Source: Loripinus fragilis
Taxonomy: Eukaryota > Mollusca > Bivalvia > Lucinida > Lucinidae
Reading direction: 5' to 3'
Assembly: GCA_964019695.1 (NCBI GenBank)
Contig: OZ026528.1
Location: forward strand, 54,714,495 to 54,778,494
DNA: 64,000 nucleotides
Made by a program: the position numbers and the translations under genes. A model generated the notes under the pieces. That model did not search any database. It saw nothing but the letters and a program-made list of their open reading frames with translations, and was not told the DNA's origin. Of the stretch, positions 33,113-43,808 are shown piece after piece (the stretch's first letter is position 1; the number at the start of each line of letters is the position of its first letter).

Positions 33113-34513
33113 CTACCAAGGTAAGCTATATAACCTGGCAGCATTTTTGTTACCGACTCCAACAAATTCCGATACTGTCATATTCAATGACCGAGCTGCC
33201 TCCCCAGCGACTTCATTAACCCACCAGGGGTCGTTTGCCAAATACACAGAGTCCGTCTCGAGCAACAATCGCTTGCGATTATCCAAGGAGCTCAAAGCAC
33301 GCATCGTTCCAGGGTTTCTAACTGTCACAGGTGATATGCTAAAATTACAGTTGGACAAGGAAGTACTCCACTGAATGTACTCCTCCTCTCCCCCAACAAA
33401 ACAATGGCGGTGGATCTTATGGTTTGTCATATCCATGCTGCGAAGTAGATCGAGGACTTCTGCAGCTGCCTTACCAGTATTCCTATCGCGCACATGCAAA
33501 ATAAGAACTTTATCAAGTTGCTTCGTAAGCTGGAAAGCAAGCCGCAGAAATTGGCGCTGTCCCTTTAATTTCCGACTACAGCAACCCGCACGGTCACGGC
33601 AATTATAATGGCACGCTGTAGTCAGGTCCAGGCCAACCTCACCCACTCCAACGGCTTCTGGGTACTGACCCAATAATCCCTCCAGTCTGCCAAACAAAGA
33701 AGTTACCCGAGTCTCAGTGATCATATGAAGATGGACACCAAGAGTTATTTGCAACCTTGGGTCAGCCCTCACATGCTCACTAAGGCGAGACCATTTATCC
33801 GGAAAGACGTAGTTTGCTATAGCAAATGGGACGGAAACTAATAAGGGTTTGGATATCGAGCTCTCCAGATCTGACAAAGAACGACCTTGACAACTGGAAA
33901 AGCTATCCAAATGTAAGTGGGTGTCAATTATAGCCCTCTTTACACTTGGATACCCTAAAGGAGGACTGGAGCCATTTGCCAAAGTATACTGTTGATGGAG
34001 TCGGAAGCGCAATATTGTCTGAGGATCCAGATGGGCCAGTAGCCCAGATGTAACTGCTGGGTACATCAGAACAATAAGTCGGGATGGGGGCAATACCAAA
34101 TATTCATCATCAGAAAGGGACTCCAGACCTGCTCTTCTGTCATATTCTCTGAGGAAGGATTAATTCTTCAGAGAACCGCAGGGGACGAGTAGTCAGCTCC
34201 CTAACAGCCGCACAGCCCAGCAATTCAATGGGGGATCCCAGCCCTAGTCCTTGGCTAAGGAATAGGAACATCCTATTCGTTAGCAAGAACCAGGCCTGTA
34301 ACAGATATTCCCCAGTGAACAACTGGTGCTGCCCATGGATATTCTGGAGCTCCCAGCGGACATTTGGCAGTCCACGCATGAAGTGGCAGGGTTCATATAC
34401 CAAGGCATATGAACCCGAAGATAGTGCTTGTACATGTGGGGAGAGTTGGTCCCACATAGTGAACAAACGTCGTATAACAGGCGACGTGCCCTCTTGGCTT
34501 TTGGCGGCATCTA
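33113..34513 (-). pseudogene. TatD-family metal-dependent nuclease with N-terminal zinc-finger-like region, frameshifted
   Basis: The last 328 codons (34099-33113) form an intact TatD-type barrel. In that frame: IIDTHLHLD (H61, H63), VGVGEVGLD (E154), LILHVRD (H202), HRHCFVGG (H232) and LLLETDS (D283). These are the metal-binding and catalytic residues of TatD DNases/exonucleases. Upstream on the same strand a start at 34510 gives MPPKAKRARRLLYDVCSLCG and HYLRVHMPWYMNP, with a C-x2-C...H...H arrangement and a later C-x2-C (CVDCQ). The frame then shifts once near 34330-34370 and again near 34145, where two one-base changes separate the segments. A splice-acceptor-like TTTTTTGTAG directly precedes the ATG. 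The overall plan recalls TATDN2-like genes of invertebrates. Either a pseudogene or an intact gene with sequence errors or small introns. Confidence 0.7.
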
Positions 34514-34743
34514 CAAAAAAGGAAGGGCCTTAAGCATGGGGTCCATTCTTCCACAGTACAGAAACTTATAATGAATCACCCATCAGGACTTCCCATATAT
34601 ACATCAGTTACATTGAACTGGTAGTATACACGGAAAGTACCGATTCGGTAAATGTAGCAATTTAATATTTAATTATAAAAATTTAATTTGAAGCACTAAC
34701 TATGCTCTATAGCGCTAATAAATAAGCATTACAATTCCTTTGT

Positions 34744-35163
34744 CAACAGCACACAGACGGACGACAGTTTTACAGAATATTTAAAAAACAAACACAAGAA
34801 AAACAACAAGAACCCTCTAAAGGAAAACCCCAAGAAAAGGGTAATCCATCTCGTCCAGGGCAAACCCTTAAGCCAGCAACCCTGGAGATGATTAGGAAAG
34901 ATGAAGAGAAGAAGAAAAAAGAAGAGAAAGACAAACTCAAAAAACAACAAAAAGATGAAAGACGACAACAATATATCAAAGATAAAGCACAGAAAGATAA
35001 AGAAGAAGCTGAAAAAGCAATACTAGCTCAGAAGAATCCATTTTCTGTGTTTAAAAAGGATGATGAGGAAGATGACATGGACGATGATTCTGTGGTTTTC
35101 ACAGACTCTTCCTCCAGTGATCACCTCCCTAAAGGCACACTTTCACGATTACCAACAACTTAA
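34744..35163 (+). pseudogene. ORF1 C-terminal fragment of LINE copy 1
   Basis: An open frame of about 139 codons without its start. It is rich in Lys/Glu (KDEEKKKKEEKDKLKKQQKD) and ends with an acidic patch (KKDDEEDDMDDDSVV). The complete LINE's ORF1 ends instead in a Thr/Pro/Ser-rich tail, so the two LINEs have different ORF1 C-termini. The stop is TAA at 35161, with ACA ATG following in frame. ORF1 proteins coat the element RNA. Confidence 0.75.
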
Positions 35164-35166
35164 ACA

Positions 35167-38100
35167 ATGGAAGGTGTCAATCTAACCATTATTTTAGTAT
35201 CTCTTTTAATATTATTTTCAAGTATGGATTTTAAACATAAAATTATTCAATGGAATTGTCGAGGTTTAAAACCTAATTTTAATGAAGTATCTCTATTGAT
35301 TTCCGAATATAATCCATCTGTATTTTGTTTTCAAGAGACATTTCTTAAACCAGATGATAACATCTCATTAAAAGGTTTTAATATATATAACTATGTTCAT
35401 ACTGATTGTCTGAGGCCCTCTGGTGGTGCCTCGGTGTTTGTAAAATCATCTTTCCCTCAAAGAAAGATTGATTTACAAACAGAACTACAAGCAACTGCAG
35501 TATCTGTCACTCTTGACAAAGAAATAACCATATGTTCTGTATATATTCCCCCATCATTTTCTCTTAATTCTCAACACCTGGACAGTTTACTACAACAACT
35601 TCCTTCTCCTTATATCATATTAGGTGACTTCAATGGTCACAATATCCTCTGGGGTGGTAAAAACAATGATTCCAGAGGTGAGCTTATCGAAAATTTCTTA
35701 ACAAAAAATGATATATGTATTATGAATGATAAATCATACACTTATCTTTCTACAAGTGCAAAGTCCTTTTCCTCTATTGATCTTTCCTTCTGTCACCCAT
35801 CGCTCTTTCTTGATTATAATTGGTCTGTGAGTAAAGACCAACATAATAGTGATCACTTCCTTATCATCATTGAACAGAACACTTTTTCCACTAAGGACCA
35901 CAATCCAAAGTGGAAATTAAATAGAGCCAACTGGGATCTATTTAATACTCTATGCACTGGTAAATTAATACCAGAAAACTTCAAAGAATCTTCTGATCCC
36001 ATATCTGACTTTACTTCTTCTCTTATAGAAATATCTAAAGAATGTATTCCTCAAACCTCGACAAATCCAACTAAAAGTAATCCATGGTACAACGACGACT
36101 GTTAAGAGGCAATTAAACAACGTAAACAAGCTCTATCTAAATTTAAAAAAATCTCCAAATTCCAACAACCTGAATGACGTTAAAGTATTAAGAGCTAAAG
36201 CCCGCAGAACAATTAAACTTTCGAAACGTAAGTCATGGAGATCTTATGTTTCGAAAATCAATCATAAAACACCTATTAAAAAGGTTTGGGATATGATAAG
36301 AAAAATCTCTGGAAAAAACAAATCCCCCAGTTACACACATTTAAACATGGTGGGTACTGACAGCAAAGCAACTTCAAAAACAGACATTGCTGACACTTTA
36401 GGAGAAACTTTTTGTCACAATTCATCATCATTCAAGTACTCTGAATCCTTCAGAAAGATTAAAACTGAACAAGAGAAAGTTAAATTGAATTTTAAATCAC
36501 AAAATAATGAAATTTATAACAAAAAATTTAATTTAGATGAATTAGTTGAAGCTATTCAACTATCACATGACTCAGCCACGGGTCCTGACGAGATCCACTA
36601 TCAAATGCTTAAACATCTCCCAGAGAATTCTCTTGAAACCCTTTTGAATATATTTAATTACATTTGGACTACTGGTAAATTTCCAGAAGATTGGACCTTA
36701 GCAACCATAATCCCGATTCCCAAACCTGGGAAAGATCCTGCGGAACCTAATAATTATAGACCTATAGCTTTAACAAGTTGTCTATGTAAAACACTTGAAA
36801 GAATGTTAAATAAAAGACTTACTTGGTTTTTAGAATCCAATAATCATATATCGCGGTTTCAGTCTGGTTTCAGATCTGACCGCAGTACAACTGATAATTT
36901 AGTTAGATTGGAAACCTTCATACGTGATGCCTTTATTAAAAAGGAACATGTAGTTGCTGTGTTTTTTGATTTGGAAAAAGCTTATGATACCACGTGGAGA
37001 TATGGCATTTTAAAAGATATCCACAAACTAGGATTAAGAGGTAGACTTCCTACATTCATTGAAAACTTCCTTGCAGACCGCGCCAGGCAAGTCCGAGTTG
37101 GCTCCTCTCTGTCTGACTATTATGACCAGTAGCAAGGTGTACCTCAAGGGGGTGTGCTATCTACAACACTTTTTAGTATCAAAATTAATGATATTGTGAA
37201 ATGTTTAGGTAATCTTACTGATTGCTCATTATACGTTGACGACTTCTGTATCTGTTATCGCTCGAAAAGCATGGCAACAATTGAACGTCAACTACAACAA
37301 AATTTGAATAAGATTGAAAATTGGGCAACAAGCAATGGCTTTAAGTTTTCCAAATCAAAAACACAGTGTGTACATTTCTGTCAGTTGCGCAAGCAACATG
37401 ATGATCCGGTTTTACATTTATATGGATCACCTATTCCAGTTGTTGAGGAATCTAAATTCCTTGGCATTTTATTTGATAGAAAACTCAGTTTTATACCCCA
37501 TATTAAATATCTCAAAGCTAAATGTTTAAAAGCATTGAATCTTTTAAAAGTGCTTTCCCATACTTCTTGGGGTGCAGACCGAACTACACTTCTAAAGCTG
37601 TATCGGTCTCTAGTCCGGTCAAAATTAGACTATGGCTGTATCATATATGGCTCTGCACGAAAATCATATCTTCAAATGCTTGATCCTATACATAACCAAG
37701 GACTTAGATTAGCTTTAGGGGCTTTTAGAACTTCTCCTGTTGCTAGTCTCTATGTGGAAGCAGATGAACCATCACTATATTCACGAAGAGAGAAACTCTC
37801 TTTGCAATATGCTATAAGACTTGCTGCTAACCCATCAAATCCAGCTCATGAAGTTACATTCCCACCAAATTATGTTAATTTGTATGAACAAAAACCTAAA
37901 GCTATTAAATCATTTGGCATCAGAATTTCACCACTTTTAGAATCTGCCAATATCAAACCACAAAATATTGAAAAACATTTTACACCAAATATTCCAGCTT
38001 GGTGCATGAAACCACCTGAAATACTTTTTGATTTACATTCTGGGAAAAAATCTGAATCAAATCCACACATATTAAAAGATGATTTCAGAAAAATCCAAAG

Positions 38101-38918
38101 TCGTTATAAGAATTACCAACAAATTTATACTGATGGGTCAAAGGAAGACTCAAAGGTTGGTCGTGCTGTTATATCAGACAACCATAGTAATATGCAACGT
38201 ATACCTGACGATTCATCAATTTTCACTGCTGAAGCCAAAGCAGTTGATCTAGCTTTAGATTTCATTAGCACTTGTGATACAAACAATAAATTTATTATAT
38301 TTTCTGACTCGCTCTCTGTATTGAAAGCAATGAACCATGCCAGTTCAAAGAATCCACAGATTCAGAAACTTTTAGAAAAATGTCATGAGCTTTTTACTTA
38401 TAAAGAAATTGTTCTCTGTTGGATTCCTAGTCATATAGGTATCCAAGGGAATGAGATGGTAGATAAGCAAGCAAAAACATCGCTTTCATTAGAACCAACT
38501 TCTTTTAAAATTCCATTTTCCAATTTTAAGCCCTCTATCAATAAATATATCTTGGAAGAATGGCAAACTTCATGGAATAACAGCATTGGTAATAAACTTC
38601 TTGACATCAAACCAACTATTGGTGAATATCAATCAGTTGTTCGAAACATTAGAAGAGAAGAAGTAGTATTAGCTCGACTCCGCTTAGGTCATACAAGAGT
38701 CACTCATTCATACTTACTACAAGGTGAAGAGCATCCTCAATGTGTTGGTTGTGACGCACCTTTCACTGTACGTCACTTCCTTTTGGAATGTGGCGATTTT
38801 GCACAAGTAAGAAATAATTGCTTCCATGTTATTAACATGGAAGCAATTATTTCAAGATATACATATTGATAGTATTATGACATTTTTAAGACAAATAAAT
38901 CTTTTTAACAAAATCTAA
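35167..38918 (+). pseudogene. ORF2 (endonuclease, RT, RNase H) of LINE copy 1, disrupted
   Basis: Domains in order: AP-type endonuclease (IIQWNCRGLKPN, FCFQETFLKP, GDFNGHNILWGG, SDHF); reverse transcriptase (ATGPDEIHYQML, NYRPIALTSCLCKTLERM, FFDLEKAYDTTW, SLYVDDFCICY with the catalytic aspartates); RNase H (IYTDGS, EAKAVDLALDF, FSDSLSVLKA, CWIPSHIGIQGNE); and a terminal C-x2-C...H...C knuckle (CVGCDAPFTVRHFLLEC). Breaks: TAA at 36103, a one-base insertion in the A run near 36145, TAG at 37130, and a frameshift at about 38830 inside a perfect palindrome. The ancestral stop is near 38916. It would nick target DNA and copy the element RNA; this copy can no longer make a full protein. Confidence 0.9.
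38815..38849. repeat. 17-bp perfect palindrome inside ORF2
   Basis: TAATTGCTTCCATGTTA and its exact reverse complement are separated by one base. The homologous position in the complete LINE (about 51955-51990) has no palindrome, and this is where the frame shifts. Confidence 0.85.
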
Positions 38919-39182
38919 TTGCTGTTTTTAAAATCATGTTTTGTTTTACATTTGTATCAGACCAAAATACAGATTATATTATGTTGTATTCTGTTCAGTT
39001 AAAGAACATGTACAGTTATCTGAATAGCTCTTTGAAACTGTCAGATATTGTACGTGGTCTCTCCTGTCAACAATCGTATTGCAACTTATTTTCATAAAAC
39101 AAACTCATCATCACCATTCCTTTTATTTTATCTTATAAATTTTTAACTTTTTCCATCCTCATCATGTTTAGTTAATACCGTC

Positions 39183-39213
39183 TGACGCTAATGACCCACA
39201 AGGGTTGATGCGT
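39183..39213 (+). promoter_or_regulatory. LINE 3'-terminal hairpin
   Basis: GACGCTAATGACCC, loop ACAA, GGGTTGATGCGTC. Nearly the same hairpin ends the complete LINE (52316-52346) and recurs at 53968-53998. A conserved 3' stem-loop is a likely recognition site for the LINE reverse transcriptase. Confidence 0.7.
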
Positions 39214-39536
39214 CGTTAAGCACCAAACAAACCAAACCAATTCCTTTGTAATGCAGCATATATATTTTGATATGCCAGGATAATATATATATACCTTTAT
39301 ATATTATGCAATATTCAGTCTTTCTGAATCATAGAATCTTTGAAGATGAAATGTGGTGAATATGCTATATGTGGGAATGAACCCTTTGATACCTGATCTA
39401 GTGTTAGTCAATGGTTAGCAATGAAAAGCACCAGAACAAGCTTCAGTATTTTATGAAAAATAATGGAATGTAATCCCGACACCAGTTGTACAGTTTACCG
39501 TAGACAGTTGACCATTGCTGGCCACGGACAAGACAG

Positions 39537-39783
39537 ATGGACGCCTCAAGTGACCACTCCAGCCAGTCTCCTGGGCCTCAAAAGCTACAGCTATTTTCGG
39601 GAGACCCCTCTTGTATATACTGGTTATCTTTCATTATTAAACTTGACAGGATATCCCAGAGGGGAGGGTGGTCTGAGGACAAAAAGCTAGACAAACTGTA
39701 TGACTGCCTAACCGACAAGGCCCTTGAATATGCTGCACGTTCAGACAACCGCGACAATTTTGCCGCGCTGAAAAGCGAACTTG
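39537..39783 (+). pseudogene. Ty3-type gag capsid fragment
   Basis: MDASSDHSSQSPGPQKLQLF opens a stretch containing GDPSCIYWLSFIIKLDRI, GGWSEDKKLDKLYDCL and TDKALEYAARSDNRDNFAAL. This aligns residue for residue in character with the capsid core of the gag at 27238 (LQIFSGDP, SWSEAKKLDRL, LTEKALEF). Coding similarity stops at SEL near 39783, where the minus-strand LTR/primer-site segment begins. Upstream, 39470-39536, the frame is broken. Confidence 0.65.
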
Positions 39784-40027
39784 CCCATCCTCGTCGCCAA
39801 ATGTTATACTATTGCCCTTCCTTCTGAGCGGTGTAGAAACACGTCTAGCTTCTTCGGTAGGCAGGTAGATAAGAGGCCGGTTGTCAGCTATCAGTGTTGC
39901 ACTACGTGGCTTCACGCACGGGTGGTTGTCATCAGTTACGGGTTACAAGTACAGATACTGTCCATATGTTGTTTGTAGTGGTAATCCAGCCGCCTTGTCG
40001 ACGTAACGATAGTACACGGGTACTACA
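39783..40027 (-). repeat. LTR of the second LTR family with adjoining primer-binding word
   Basis: The LTR is 39802-40027, bounded by TGTTATAC and GGTACTACA on the plus strand and matching 31373-31603. On the minus strand it is followed, after a couple of bases, by TGGCGACGAGGATGGGC (39799-39783), which looks like a Ty3-type primer-binding site. The LTR therefore points left, opposite to the gag fragment it abuts. Confidence 0.6.
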
Positions 40028-40329
40028 GTATTTTAAATCTGTTTGCTATGATTAAGGGTGCTGTGCTATCTGTCACTTCCTAAATAGGAAAAATGTATAA
40101 CAAAGTAACATTTGGTATTTAAATGCCATTTAGGTACTAGTTGACACACCTTGAGAATTTAACCAACAAAAGAAAGAGGACAGTCTATAGTATACATAAA
40201 TTGATATCATCAAATGTACATTTTAAAGAAATGGATATTAACTTATTTGTTAAAAAACAGTTATTTTTCAAATGAAACAACATATCAGTATTTTTCAAGC
40301 AGTTTTTGACCATTGTATGCTCTGTTGCG

Positions 40330-41790
40330 AAAAACCGGTTCTGTCAATGATGTTCAATGCTATTTGTCCTCTTAAAACAGTCCCTTAGCACTTCTCTGAA
40401 ACAAAAATACAGTGTTTTCACACTATTTTCTGTAACACAGGAGCATATAACAAGCTGTTGGTACAAAAAGTGCATCTGATTATGGCTGAGTATTAAGCAG
40501 CTGAACGGAGGAATGATGGGGAATGGATGCTCTCCAAGTCTCCAAAAATGGTGTTCACAGGCAAGGTTGGTTAGATGAGAAAAGTTTGTCCGTGTTTCAT
40601 CCAAATTAGCTTCATTTCAAAATTGGCCTCCTGGTAATAAATCTACAAGCTGCTTGTTATCACCTTGATCATGGCCAGTGATACCACCTTTATCAGATCA
40701 AACAAATGTTCTTGACTTTCTTCCATCAGATAAAACAGGGATGCATACCGTCGATAGCTTGAGATCTCTATGAAAACTACATCCACCTGGGATGAAGCTC
40801 AAGATAATGGACTTTGCTGGAGGTAATACGATAAACACTAACATTGTGCAAATAGAGGATCTTACATGAGTGATCATGTTTTATTGAATTTATTAAACGA
40901 GTTGAGGAAAAGATAAAATGCGAGGCTTGCCGAGCATTTTATCGTTTTCGCAACGAGATTAATAAATTCAATAAGACAAGAGCACGAATGTTAGATTCTA
41001 TTAATCATATGATATCTATTTATCATATGATATAAGGATTAACTTTGAAATCTCATTTATGCCGTTAAAACGTTATAATTTTGGCATTATGTACGCAACG
41101 TTGTTATGTACGTCATAACGTTTCCCAAAAATCTGTAAACCACTAGTGGTTTATCGATTTTATTGCATGGCGTTATTTCACTCCCAGACGTGACGTCATA
41201 TGATAAATGATATTACATTCAAGATCAGACTTCACAGCTTTCAATTTTAGATTTGGCATTCATACTATTTCTAGTACACAGAGGCACTCGGTTTCCCTGG
41301 TGTCTGAAAGATTGCATTAAATCGATTGTCACGATAGTTGCGAGTTAGGGATTTGAAATCATTGGCACTACAGTAAGCCTCCCAGCGGTCAGTGTGGTGG
41401 TCTCCAGGTGGGCCGAAAGTATCGGATGTGGTCCACGGCTGACTGCTTCTTGCTCCAAATCTTAAGGCATTTTATCTCGACCTAAAGGGCCAACCGTTTC
41501 AACAATTTTCAACTCCTTTTCCAGGATATCTGGTATAAGATAATTATGGATGCCCAACAGAACATGAGCCATACAATTAAAGCAGTCGACTGTCTCTGTA
41601 TGCCTTCATCAAAGTTCTGTAATATTTCCCCTCTTTTCAGAAGCTTGTTGGCTAGCTTTTCATTACTGGCTCTGTCACTCATTATAAATGAAAGCTTCTG
41701 TAAAGACCTGGCCCCAAGCTCCTCTTGTGCTGTCCGAAATGTTCATCATTTAGCGATATTCAGTGTATATCGCTGAGCTCCCACACTTTT
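40330..41790 (-). pseudogene. Decayed copy of an unnamed multicopy invertebrate protein
   Basis: Minus-strand pieces in N-to-C order: FRTAQEELGARSLQKLSFIM, SDRASNEKLANKLLKRGE, CMAHVLLGIHNYLIPDILEK, VETVGPLGRDKMP, DHHTDRWEAYCSANDFKSLT, RNYRDNRFNAIFQT, QLVDLLPGGQF and DETRTNFSHLTNLACEHHFW. They read as one protein broken by several frameshifts and stops. I recall similar strings from abundant, unnamed proteins in bivalve annotations, probably transposon-linked, but cannot assign a function. No catalytic motif is evident. The 94-bp palindrome at 40881-40974 is inserted between the NRFNAIFQT and QLVDLLPGG parts. Confidence 0.5.
40881..40974. repeat. 94-bp palindromic foldback element
   Basis: TTATTGAATTTATTA (40881-40895) is exactly inverted at 40960-40974. 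The arms continue with few mismatches through GATAAAATGC and GCATTTTATC to a centre at AGGCTTGCC. It could fold almost completely on itself. Confidence 0.85.
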
Positions 41791-41993
41791 ATAAATTCCA
41801 GCATATAAATGCACTAAAACGATATCCCCAAAATTGTGCGCATGGAAAGAATGGAATTCAAATCACAACATTCTTAGAATTCAAATCACAACTTTCTTCA
41901 AATTACTCGTATTTTGCACCTGAGTTCTGTTTTATGAAGAATTTACCAAAAAGTGACCATGGCGGCTTTCATGTCTTTAAATTTGTTACCATG

Positions 41994-42310
41994 TCGTATA
42001 GCGCAGTCGGGAATGTGTAAGGGCAGTTGGGAACTTGTCTAACTGCAGATAAGTGTCTGACTGCAAATTCAGGGTTCCGAGTTCAATCCTGGCCAGATCC
42101 CGTTCTTTTGTGGAGGTTCATAATAAAAATTTTCCTATGGCTATTCTCCTCCTTTCCGCTGATTCAAGGAGGGTTGCTGTAGGTTACAAGCGAAATTGTT
42201 AGCACGAAGTAATGGTTAACTGCTAAGTCAAGCTTGCCCAGGAAAAAGTGTGGTTAGCTGAACTGACCGTCATGACATGACCACAGCTATTGACTGGGAC
42301 ATAAAGCATA
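41994..42310 (+). mobile_element. SINE family B, diverged copy
   Basis: The head GTCGTATAGCGCAGTCGG is followed by CTGACTGCAAATTC, GAGTTCAATCCTGGCC, TTGTGGAGGTTCATAAT, CAGGAAAAAGTGTGGTTAGC, TGACCGTCATGACATGACCA and GGGACATAAAGC. The head holds an extra 20-odd bases. Confidence 0.75.
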
Positions 42311-42459
42311 GAACCAAACACAATTAAGTTGCTTTTGGCATTTTGCTGTCAAGTAAATTTGAATCTAGCTTTGTCAGGCTAAACTGATTGGTTTCTTATA
42401 GCAATCGTATTGGAATGAGTTTGTCTACAAAGAGTACTGATTAGTCATCCTTATAATTG

Positions 42460-42694
42460 GGCCTCGTCGCGAGAAAACCTGTCTTCGGGGTTTCCGTCAA
42501 AGCGAGATTCAAACCAGTCTCCTCAGCTACAGAGCCTATCTAGAAAATTGAAATTTCACCCGTAGCAAGTTTACATATGAAATTTTCAAAAAAGCGAATA
42601 ACAAAGGCGCTGAACAGACTGCGGGGATGCGCAGGCTGGTCTGCGCCTGTGTTATTCGCAACCTCCCGAAGACAGGTTTTCTCGCGACGAGGCC
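42460..42694. mobile_element. MITE with perfect 30-bp terminal inverted repeats
   Basis: GGCCTCGTCGCGAGAAAACC at the left end continues with TGTCTTCGGG; the exact reverse complement is at 42665-42694. The 235-bp element has no open frame and a GC-rich core GGGATGCGCAGGCTGGTCTG. The flanks (AATT before, AATA after) do not prove a target duplication. Confidence 0.85.
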
Positions 42695-42704
42695 AATATA
42701 TGTT

Positions 42705-43020
42705 TGGACCGGGCCTTGTAGCACAGTTGGTAATGTGGCGGACTACAAATACGTGTCTGACTGCAGATCCAGGGGTTGCAAGTTCAATCCTTGCCCGGTC
42801 CCATACTTTTGTGGAGATTGATCATGAAATTATTTCTATGGCCATTCTCCTCCCTTCCGCTGGTTCATTCAAGAAGGGTTGTTGTCAGTTTCAAGCGAAA
42901 GTATGTGCACGAACTACTGGTTAGCCGCTTCTTAAAGCTTGCCCAGGAAAAAGTGTGGTTAGGTGAAATGACAGTCCCGACTTGTCCATAGCTGTTTACT
43001 TAGACGTAAAGCAACAAAAC
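42705..43020 (+). mobile_element. SINE family B
   Basis: Follows the MITE by about 10 bp. Starts GGACCGGGCCTTGTAGCACA, has the B-box-like AGTTCAATCCTTGCCCGG and the body words GGAGATTGATCATGAAAT and CAGGAAAAAGTGTGGTTAGG, and the tail GACGTAAAGCAACAAAAC. Confidence 0.8.
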
Positions 43021-43600
43021 AAACACACTTATATTTTTGAAAACCATTTCAATTAATAAACCTGCATCTGTTAAGACAAATATCATTTCTCTGCTTCAGT
43101 GATACCGTAAGTGAATGAATACAGAACGTACGGCACATGCAATTTAGTAAAGAAATTATCAAAATAGTTTCTCCCAAAGGGTATCATTTAGTTGGTTTAC
43201 AGTTTAACATTCCTGTTATAAGAAAATAATCCAATCACGCACATGTATTCTTGTGCGTACGAGCAGCAAAGGTTCTAGTGAGACTATATGTATGAACGTA
43301 CGTATGTGTATGCATGCCTGTATGTGTGTACACACATTTATGTTTGTGTGTAGGGGGATGCATGCGTGTATACATAACTTTCTATGTAGTTTTTGAGCAT
43401 TAGGGTTTCTCTTGGTGGAGAGGATATATATGGGGGGGGGATTCCATGATATGTATCTGAGGTGGTTTTATGGATGAGATTCTGAAGGATCATAGCAATT
43501 TAAAAATGTTGATATATGTTTAATAATCGCCTGTACTAGTAAATGTATTGATGAAACAAAATAGAATAATTTGTAATTTTTTACAATATGTAAATAATTC
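43021..43600. other. No gene; TGTA/TGCA-rich microsatellite at 43285-43372
   Basis: The simple-sequence tract mixes ATGTATG, GTGTGTA and ATGCATGC words. Nothing else recognised. Confidence 0.5.
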
Positions 43601-43739
43601 TAATGTATAGCTATACAAAGTTACACTGGCACTCATTAATCTTCGACATCATTCGGCCACGTTCGGTGTGTATTAGCTATTTTAATTGATTGATGCATGG
43701 AACAAGTATCTTTAAGCAAGGTGATCTGACAATGCTGAG

Positions 43740-43808
43740 GCAGTGGTGTAGTGGTAAGACGATTAATTCATGTCCCAGATTGCGAGGGTTCGATTCCCAC
43801 TTGGTAAA
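43740..43808 (+). other. tRNA-like (pol III box) module, plus strand
   Basis: GCAGTGGTGTAGTGGTAAGA resembles an A-box region and GAGGGTTCGATTCCCAC resembles a B-box/T-arm. The acceptor and anticodon stems do not pair well, so I do not call a functional tRNA. Confidence 0.5.

Larger units (their letters stand above)
34744..39237 (+). mobile_element. 5'-truncated jockey/I-type LINE (copy 1) with 12-bp target duplication
   Basis: CAATTCCTTTGT occurs at 34732-34743 and 39238-39249, flanking the element exactly. It begins inside ORF1 and ends after a conserved 3' hairpin with an A/C-rich tail (CCAAACAAACCAAACC). ORF1 and ORF2 lie in the same frame, separated by one stop. ORF2 is closely related to that of the complete LINE at 45471 but is disrupted. 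Truncation at the 5' end and target duplication are hallmarks of target-primed reverse transcription. Confidence 0.92.

Noticed and set aside
43740..43808. Candidate functional tRNA gene
   Set aside because: A- and B-box-like words are present but acceptor, D and anticodon stems do not pair; treated as a tRNA-like module.
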